Shown here in pieces: positions 7,822-12,299 of a stretch of 12,299 nucleotides of DNA. Numbering within the stretch: the first letter of the stretch is position 1; the number at the start of each line of letters is the position of its first letter. The translations under genes were made by a program, and so were the position numbers. This DNA comes from Fidelibacterota bacterium. GTDB taxonomy: Bacteria > Fidelibacterota > Marinisomatia > Marinisomatales > TCS55. The notes below the pieces were generated by a model, which made no database searches, was not told where the DNA came from, and worked only from the letters and a program-made list of their open reading frames with translations. Location of the stretch: contig NZWI01000005.1 of NCBI GenBank assembly GCA_002701875.1, positions 1 to 12,299 on the forward strand, in the 5' to 3' direction.

Positions 7822-9999
7822 ATGAAAACATATGAAACAAAACTCAATGGAAGCACACTAACCATTGGATCAGGTAAAATAGCCCGCCAATCGGCTGGGT
7901 CTGTTATTGTAACGCACGGCGAAACAACCGTATTAGTAGCTGTAAACGCAGCAAAAGAAGCAAGAGAAGATATTGATTTTTTCCCACTTCAAGTTGAATA
8001 TCGTGAGCGTCACTATGCAGGGGGAAAAATACCTGGTGGATTTTTTAAGAGAGAAGCAAGGCCATCAGAGCATGAAATATTAACCAGTCGATTGACTGAT
8101 AGACCAATTCGACCACTATTTCCTAAATCATTTAAGAATGAAACTCAGGTTATTATTACGGTGCTGTCAAGTGATGGTGAAAATATGGCTGATACTTTAG
8201 CTGGAGTTGGAGCTTCAGCAGCGCTAATGCTTTCTGATATTCCTTTTAATGGTCCAATTGCTACTGTGAGAGTTGGTCGCGTTAAAGATGAATTTGTTGT
8301 TAATCCAACCAGATCGCAAATGGAAGAGTCAGATATGGAAATAATTGTATCTGGAAATGATCAAACTATTGTTATGGTTGAAGGTGAAGCTCAGTTAATA
8401 ACTGAAGAAGTCTTTTTGGATGCAATGAAATTTGCACATGAACCAATTAAAGAACTAATCAACTTGCAAAATAAATTAGCAAAAGACTTTAGTGTTGATA
8501 AACGAGAAGTTATTGAAGAGGAATCTGATAATGATTTAGAAAAATCAGTCTCAGATTTAGTGTCTAGCAAAATTGACAAAGCAATTAAAATTGCAGATAA
8601 GGCTGATCGAGAAAATTCAATTTCTTCTTTAAAAGATGAAGCAGTAAGCGCATTTGAAGAATCTCATCCAGAATCTGAAAAAATGGTTAATAATTTTGTT
8701 AATGCTCAATTGAAAACTGCTTTCCGTGAACAAATACTATCTGATGGAAAGCGTTCCGATGGTCGAAAAACAACTGATATTCGCCCAATAACAATTGAAA
8801 CTGGACTTTTGCCTAGAACACACGGCTCAGCTCTTTTTACGCGTGGCGAAACTCAAGCTATAGTTGTTTTAACGATGGGTACTCCCAGAGATGAGCAAAT
8901 AATTGATAGTATGGATTTAGACGAAAAGAAGAAATTCTTTTTACATTACAATTTTCCACCTTACTGCGTAGGTGAAACAGGAAGAATTGGATTTACAAGT
9001 CGAAGGGAAGTGGGGCATGGTAACTTGGCTGAAAGAGCTATAAAGCAAGTTTTGCCAGATTACGAAGATTTTCCTTATACAATCAGAATGGTTTCTGAAA
9101 TCACAGAATCTAATGGCTCTTCATCAATGGCGTCTGTTTGTGGTGGATCTTTAGCGTTAATGAGTGCAGGCGCACCATCAAAAGGACATGTCGCTGGAAT
9201 CGCAATGGGACTTATTAAAGATGAAGATCGATATGCAATACTAAGCGACATTCTAGGTGCTGAAGATCACTTAGGTGATATGGACTTTAAAGTAGCTGGT
9301 ACTCGAGATGGTATTTCTGCTATACAATTAGATTTAAAAATAGATGGAATTTCATTTGAATTAATGGAAGAAGCTCTTACTCAAGCAAAAGCTGGTAGAA
9401 ATCATATATTAGATGAAATGTATAATGCAGTTCCTGAGCCTATGGAAATGTCAAAATACGCTCCAAAAGTATTATCATTACAGATTAACCCCGAAAAGAT
9501 TGGTGGTTTAATTGGTCCAGGTGGAAAAACAATTAAAAAAATTATTGCAGATACAGAATGTGATATTAATGTTGATGATGATGGCATAGTTACTGCAGCG
9601 AGTTTAGACCTTAAAAGGTGCGAAGAGGCGATTGAAATTGTACGTGCCATAACTCTTGAACCTGAAGTAGGCATGGAATTCGATGGTAGTGTAACACGCT
9701 TAATGACATTTGGAGCTTTTGTTGAATTTGCTCCAGGTCGAGAAGGTCTGGTTCATATTTCAGAATTAGAGTGGAATAGAGTAGAAAAAGTTGAAGATGT
9801 GGTTAAACCTGGCGATCCAATACGTGTTAAATTGATAAAAGTCGATGATCAAGGTCGCTTAGACTTTAGTCGTAAAGCATTACTTGAAAAGCCTGAAGGT
9901 TGGGTTGACAGACCTCCAAGGGAACGATCTGATAGAAAAAACAGAGGTTCGCATGGAAATAGACGTGATGGAGGGAAGCGACCTTTTAAGCGTCGATAA
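7822..9999 (+). CDS. pnp: Polyribonucleotide nucleotidyltransferase (PNPase)
   Basis: PNPase degrades RNA 3' to 5' with phosphate, as a trimer often in degradosome-like complexes. The 725 residues show the complete order: first RNase PH domain (FFKREARPSEHEILTSRL, 74-91), an alpha-helical middle (about 205-305), and a second RNase PH domain (about 315-545). A KH domain follows with IGGLIGPGGKTI (560-571), then an S1 domain (about 616-686, GAFVEF and GLVHISEL). Residues aligning with the E. coli metal and catalytic positions D486, D492 and K494 are present as D482, D488 and K490. The tail (about 697-725) is rich in Arg and Gly, likely RNA-binding. The Shine-Dalgarno is weak (AAGAGAAAG), so translation may be coupled to rpsO. 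Confidence 0.98.
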   Translation: MKTYETKLNGSTLTIGSGKIARQSAGSVIVTHGETTVLVAVNAAKEAREDIDFFPLQVEYRERHYAGGKIPGGFFKREARPSEHEILTSRLTDRPIRPLFPKSFKNETQVIITVLSSDGENMADTLAGVGASAALMLSDIPFNGPIATVRVGRVKDEFVVNPTRSQMEESDMEIIVSGNDQTIVMVEGEAQLITEEVFLDAMKFAHEPIKELINLQNKLAKDFSVDKREVIEEESDNDLEKSVSDLVSSKIDKAIKIADKADRENSISSLKDEAVSAFEESHPESEKMVNNFVNAQLKTAFREQILSDGKRSDGRKTTDIRPITIETGLLPRTHGSALFTRGETQAIVVLTMGTPRDEQIIDSMDLDEKKKFFLHYNFPPYCVGETGRIGFTSRREVGHGNLAERAIKQVLPDYEDFPYTIRMVSEITESNGSSSMASVCGGSLALMSAGAPSKGHVAGIAMGLIKDEDRYAILSDILGAEDHLGDMDFKVAGTRDGISAIQLDLKIDGISFELMEEALTQAKAGRNHILDEMYNAVPEPMEMSKYAPKVLSLQINPEKIGGLIGPGGKTIKKIIADTECDINVDDDGIVTAASLDLKRCEEAIEIVRAITLEPEVGMEFDGSVTRLMTFGAFVEFAPGREGLVHISELEWNRVEKVEDVVKPGDPIRVKLIKVDDQGRLDFSRKALLEKPEGWVDRPPRERSDRKNRGSHGNRRDGGKRPFKRR

Positions 10000-10018
10000 T
10001 TTGTAATTTATATTTACA

Positions 10019-11239
10019 ATGGCGAAGCAAATACCAGTAACATCTAGAGCTTCCCAAATAGAGTATGCAATTAGGGATGTCGTGGTTCCTGCTAATGCTC
10101 TAGAAGCTGAAGGACACGAAATTATCAAACTTAATATTGGTGATCCTCTTGCTTATCCTGGACTACCAACGCCTGATCATATGATTTCTGCCTACCAAAA
10201 GGCTCTTCTTGATCAAAAGAATGGTTATTCACCTGCATATGGAATTCCAGAATTAAGAAAAGCAATATCTAATAATGAACAAAATAAGTTAAATGGAGGT
10301 TGGAGCTGTGACCCCAATGATGTATATGTTTGTCATGGGGTGACAGAAGCATTGCAAATTATTTTTGCAACTTTTTTAGATCCTGGTGATGAGGTGTTGG
10401 CGCCGGGCCCACACTATCCACCATATATGGCCTATCCTCAGCTATTTGGGGGCAAAACAGTCGAATATCGACTTGACCCAGATAATAATTGGAAAATAGA
10501 TTTTGATGACCTCAAGGCTAAAATGAACGATAAGGTCAAATTATTAGTATTAATAAATCCTAATAATCCAACAGGAAACGTAATTACCCAACAGGAAATT
10601 GAAGAAATAGTTGAACTTGCATCACGATGGGAAAATTGTACAATTATTTCTGATGAGATATATGATAGATTGAATTTTAATGGAAATCATATTAGCACAG
10701 CTTCAGTATCTTCCAATGTTCCGGTAATAACATTAAATGGAGTATCTAAAGTATATTATGCGCCTGGATGGCGTATTGGCTATATGGCTTTGCATGATCC
10801 AATAAATAAATTATCAAATATAAAAGATGGTTTAGAGAGATTATTGAGATCAAGATTATGTGCATCAACTCCAGCTCAATATGGATATTTAGCTGGACTA
10901 AATGACGACGATGCCTGGATGAATGATTATTTATCCACTCTTAAAGAAAGAAATGATGTTTGCGTAAGCTTGATTAATGATATAGAAGGCTTATCTGTTG
11001 AAAAGCCACAAGGAGCATTCTATATGTTTATTAAGTTAACCGAAAATCATTGGAATAACAGAGACAAAGATTTTGTTCTTGATCTATTGCATAGTAAACA
11101 CGTATTAACTGTTCATGGTTCCGGATTCTCTAATCAATATGGAAAAAATCATTTTAGAGTAGTATTTCTTCCTTCGGAAAAAATACTTATAGAAGCATTT
11201 AATCGAATAGATGATTTATTGAATGAAAGAAGAAATTAG
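10019..11239 (+). CDS. PLP-dependent aminotransferase, class I/II, AlaA-like
   Basis: This is a fold-type I aminotransferase of 406 residues. It has NIGDP near 39-43, the NPNNPTG motif at 180-186, SDEIYD at 211-216 with the Asp that contacts the PLP ring nitrogen, and SK at 243-244 with Lys244 the expected Schiff-base lysine. GWRIGY (250-255) supplies the phosphate-binding Arg, and Arg380 (HFRVV) should bind the substrate carboxylate. From memory the sequence tracks E. coli AlaA closely (LNIG, GLSK, RLCA..PAQ, GAFYMF, HFRIV), so alanine:2-oxoglutarate transfer is the best guess; aspartate or aromatic substrates are not excluded. The ATG is 19 bases after pnp with no visible Shine-Dalgarno or terminator between, so it may ride on the core operon. 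I see no terminator after it either. Confidence 0.9.
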   Translation: MAKQIPVTSRASQIEYAIRDVVVPANALEAEGHEIIKLNIGDPLAYPGLPTPDHMISAYQKALLDQKNGYSPAYGIPELRKAISNNEQNKLNGGWSCDPNDVYVCHGVTEALQIIFATFLDPGDEVLAPGPHYPPYMAYPQLFGGKTVEYRLDPDNNWKIDFDDLKAKMNDKVKLLVLINPNNPTGNVITQQEIEEIVELASRWENCTIISDEIYDRLNFNGNHISTASVSSNVPVITLNGVSKVYYAPGWRIGYMALHDPINKLSNIKDGLERLLRSRLCASTPAQYGYLAGLNDDDAWMNDYLSTLKERNDVCVSLINDIEGLSVEKPQGAFYMFIKLTENHWNNRDKDFVLDLLHSKHVLTVHGSGFSNQYGKNHFRVVFLPSEKILIEAFNRIDDLLNERRN

Positions 11240-11278
11240 CGGTTGATATAAACCAATTGTTCATCTTTACTAAATATA

Positions 11279-11307
11279 TTGACAGTTGAATATTTGTTAA
11301 TTAATAT
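11279..11307 (+). promoter_or_regulatory. Sigma70-type promoter for the MerR/tRNA-Pro unit
   Basis: TTGACA (11279-11284) matches the -35 consensus perfectly. After a 17-base spacer comes TAATAT (11302-11307), four of six to TATAAT. The predicted start near 11314 gives a leader of about 20 bases before the ATG at 11334. The 17-base spacing is normal, not the stretched 19-20 bases that classical MerR activators act on. ATATT (11290-11294) and AATAT (11303-11307) form a weak dyad across the -10, which could be an operator. Confidence 0.6.
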
Positions 11308-11333
11308 AAAGTATTAGTTTAATAGTAAAATAG

Positions 11334-11699
11334 ATGGATAACCCCCAAAAAAATATCAAAAAATTATATTATTCAATTGGCGAGGTAAGTAAGATTACCG
11401 AGTTAAAACAATATGTCCTCAGGTATTGGGAAACTGAGTTTAAACAACTAAAGCCAACAAAAAACAAAGCTGGTAACCGTACTTATAAACAAAAAGATAT
11501 TGATTTAATTGTTCAAATCAAGGATTTATTATATAATCAAAAATTTACTATTGATGGTGCTCGAAATATTTTATCTGGAGAAAATCAGCTTCCTAAATCA
11601 TCTAACATTGAAAATGATCAGCCACAAGATGTAAATCTAGATTTGCTTATCAAAATTCGCACTGAATTAAAATCTGTTCTTGATGATCTAAATAATTAA
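11334..11699 (+). CDS. MerR-family transcriptional regulator
   Basis: The 121-residue protein has a MerR-type winged helix-turn-helix at about 11-80: YYSIGEVSKITELKQYVLRY (12-31), ETEFKQLKP, then the wing GNRTYKQKDI (47-56) and a helix with FTIDGARNIL (71-80). A polar linker (about 82-101) leads to a short amphipathic helix (102-119, LDLLIKIRTELKSVLDDL) that could dimerise as a coiled coil. There is no sizeable effector domain and no cysteine cluster, so metal sensing is unlikely. This small MerR type is common in FCB bacteria and mostly uncharacterised, so the target is unknown. No strong Shine-Dalgarno precedes the ATG. The tRNA-Pro gene begins two bases after the stop codon. Confidence 0.88.
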   Translation: MDNPQKNIKKLYYSIGEVSKITELKQYVLRYWETEFKQLKPTKNKAGNRTYKQKDIDLIVQIKDLLYNQKFTIDGARNILSGENQLPKSSNIENDQPQDVNLDLLIKIRTELKSVLDDLNN

Positions 11700-11700
11700 A

Positions 11701-11774
11701 CGGAGCGTGGCGCAGCCCGGTAGCGCACCTGCATGGGGTGCAGGGGGTCGCAGGTTCAAATCCTGTCGCTCCGA
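11701..11774 (+). tRNA. tRNA-Pro (anticodon GGG)
   Basis: The 74-base cloverleaf folds cleanly. The acceptor stem CGGAGCG pairs with CGCTCCG; the C1-G72 pair is typical of bacterial tRNA-Pro. The D arm is GCGC/GCGC. The anticodon stem CCTGC/GCAGG carries the loop ATGGGGT, with anticodon GGG at positions 34-36, reading CCC and CCU. The T arm GCAGG/CCTGT carries the loop TTCAAAT with one G-T pair. The discriminator base is A. The 3' CCA is not encoded (CAA follows), so CCA must be added by nucleotidyltransferase. Only base 11700 separates it from the merR stop codon. Confidence 0.97.
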
Positions 11775-11779
11775 CAATC

Positions 11780-11818
11780 AAAAGCTCTAGTTCTCTCGAG
11801 GAGAAGATGAGCTTTTTT
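11780..11818 (+). terminator. Intrinsic terminator after tRNA-Pro
   Basis: The outer stem AAAAGCTC (11780-11787) pairs with GAGCTTTT (11809-11816). An inner stem TTCTC/GAGAA closes a 5-base loop, with a symmetric 3-base internal loop (TAG/GAT) between the two. A T6 run (11813-11818) overlaps the 3' arm. It ends the merR/tRNA transcript five bases beyond the tRNA. Confidence 0.85.
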
Positions 11819-11875
11819 GCTTTATAGCAACCACCATCGTTTGATGACTAATTACACCCAAATATAGCTATTTTA

Positions 11876-11893
11876 TAGTAGATCATGCTACTA
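11876..11893. repeat. Inverted repeat TAGTAG-N6-CTACTA
   Basis: TAGTAG (11876-11881) and CTACTA (11888-11893) are perfect inverted copies around ATCATG. It lacks a T tract, so it is not a terminator. An operator or chance structure is possible. Confidence 0.5.
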
Positions 11894-12030
11894 CGTGTGC
11901 TACCATTAAATAATATTTGTGTGTGGTGATGTTGTATGAAAAGCCCCTATTAATACGCGTTCACTTTCTCAACGTAAAAACTTAATTCAAAACAGGTAAA
12001 GGGGGGGGTGTACCCAATAAATTAAAGGTG

Positions 12031-12050
12031 ATTACACATTGTTGTGTAAT
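12031..12050. repeat. Perfect 8-4-8 inverted repeat, candidate operator or hairpin
   Basis: ATTACACA (12031-12038) and TGTGTAAT (12043-12050) are perfect inverted copies around TTGT. The 20-base symmetric site is the size of a typical dimeric repressor operator and lies 77 bases before the last start codon. A partial third half, TTGTAAT, follows at 12054-12060. As a terminator it is weak: an AT-rich stem and no clean T run. Confidence 0.55.
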
Positions 12051-12126
12051 GTTTTGTAATTTTAAGGGTCAAGCGTTCCACATCCCATTGGATCAAATAG
12101 CCTCCTAACGGCGGAGTATTAAAATC

Positions 12127-12299
12127 ATGAAAAAAATAAATTTGGATGTAAAGAAAAACATTGGCGCAATTTCTATAATTGGGTTGGTTATTTTGATGAT
12201 ATGTTTTGCTGGAGAATCATCAAAGCAGAACACTGGAGATAGCAGATTATTTATAGATCGAGAAAAGTTTGGTCAAACAAATGAAGGCGTTAGTGTTGA
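12127..12299 (+). CDS. Unrecognised exported or membrane-anchored protein, N-terminal part
   Basis: The frame is open from ATG 12127 to the window edge, 57 full codons. GGAG at 12113-12116 lies ten bases upstream. The N-terminus has a lysine-rich start (MKKINLDVKKN), a hydrophobic core at about 12-28 (IGAISIIGLVILMICFA), and then a polar, small-residue stretch (GESSKQNTGDS). This is a signal peptide or a single N-terminal anchor. A cleavage after CFA is conceivable. LMIC is a poor lipobox, so lipidation is doubtful. The remaining residues show no motif I recognise, so no function is proposed. It begins a new unit after the intergenic region. Confidence 0.65.
   Translation, partial: MKKINLDVKKNIGAISIIGLVILMICFAGESSKQNTGDSRLFIDREKFGQTNEGVSV

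Larger units (their letters stand above)
11819..12126 (+). other. Non-coding intergenic region with inverted repeats and a G8 run
   Basis: No reading frame of credible length exists on either strand. The region holds a perfect 6-bp inverted repeat at 11876-11893, a run of eight G at 12001-12008, and a perfect 8-bp inverted repeat at 12031-12050. The Shine-Dalgarno of the last gene, GGAG at 12113-12116, can pair with CTCC at 12102-12105. I see no convincing promoter, no copy of the tRNA 3' end that would mark an integration site, and no known riboswitch. Confidence 0.6.

Noticed and set aside
11929..11985. 18-codon frame starting at ATG 11929
   Set aside because: Too short, no good ribosome binding site, and the product has no recognisable feature.
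11750..12126. Integration (att) site of a mobile element at the 3' end of tRNA-Pro
   Set aside because: No second copy of the tRNA 3' end, no integrase gene and no change of composition could be seen downstream within the window.
1..12299. CRISPR array, toxin-antitoxin, phage defence or other novel multi-gene system
   Set aside because: No spaced direct repeats, nucleases, transposases or paired small genes were found. Apart from the two edge fragments and the generic TPR and MerR genes, every gene is a conserved housekeeping or metabolic gene.

Overview
The window is an AT-rich bacterial chromosome segment (roughly one third G+C by eye) with every supported gene on the + strand. Its core is the conserved translation/transcription cluster rimP-nusA-infB-rbfA-truB-ribF-rpsO-pnp. 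Nothing seen fixes the organism. The low G+C, TTG and GTG starts, several genes without a clear Shine-Dalgarno, TruB without a PUA domain, and a membrane-anchored TPR protein and MerR regulator of styles common in the FCB group suggest an uncultured marine bacterium near Marinimicrobia or Bacteroidota. That placement is inference.

Layout. (1) 2-271 is the 3' part of an unrecognised small gene, closed by a strong intrinsic terminator (291-321). (2) 322-525 is a leader or intergenic stretch with two overlapping, mutually exclusive hairpins. (3) 526-1206 encodes a membrane-anchored TPR protein. (4) A terminator-like hairpin (1257-1282) sits just before rimP, where it can either end the TPR transcript or attenuate the operon. 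(5) 1304-9999 holds the eight-gene core cluster with very short gaps or overlaps, so it is almost certainly one operon. (6) An AlaA-like aminotransferase (10019-11239) follows pnp after 19 nt with no terminator. (7) A good sigma70-type promoter (11279-11307) drives a MerR-family regulator (11334-11699), with tRNA-Pro(GGG) starting one base after its stop codon region and a terminator behind it. (8) 11819-12126 is non-coding, with a G8 run and two perfect inverted repeats, and leads to the 5' end of an unrecognised exported or membrane protein (12127 to the window end).

How the genes fit together. RimP and RbfA mature the 30S subunit, S15 is a 30S protein, IF2 starts translation, TruB modifies tRNA, NusA acts on RNA polymerase, and PNPase degrades RNA. 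RibF (FMN/FAD synthesis) is a frequent passenger between truB and rpsO in many phyla. The cluster is ordinary and well conserved. I did not find a convincing novel system. The observations worth a second look are regulatory (the pre-rimP hairpin, the 344-386 leader, the MerR/tRNA junction, the 12 kb intergenic region) or concern the repeat in the NusA tail.
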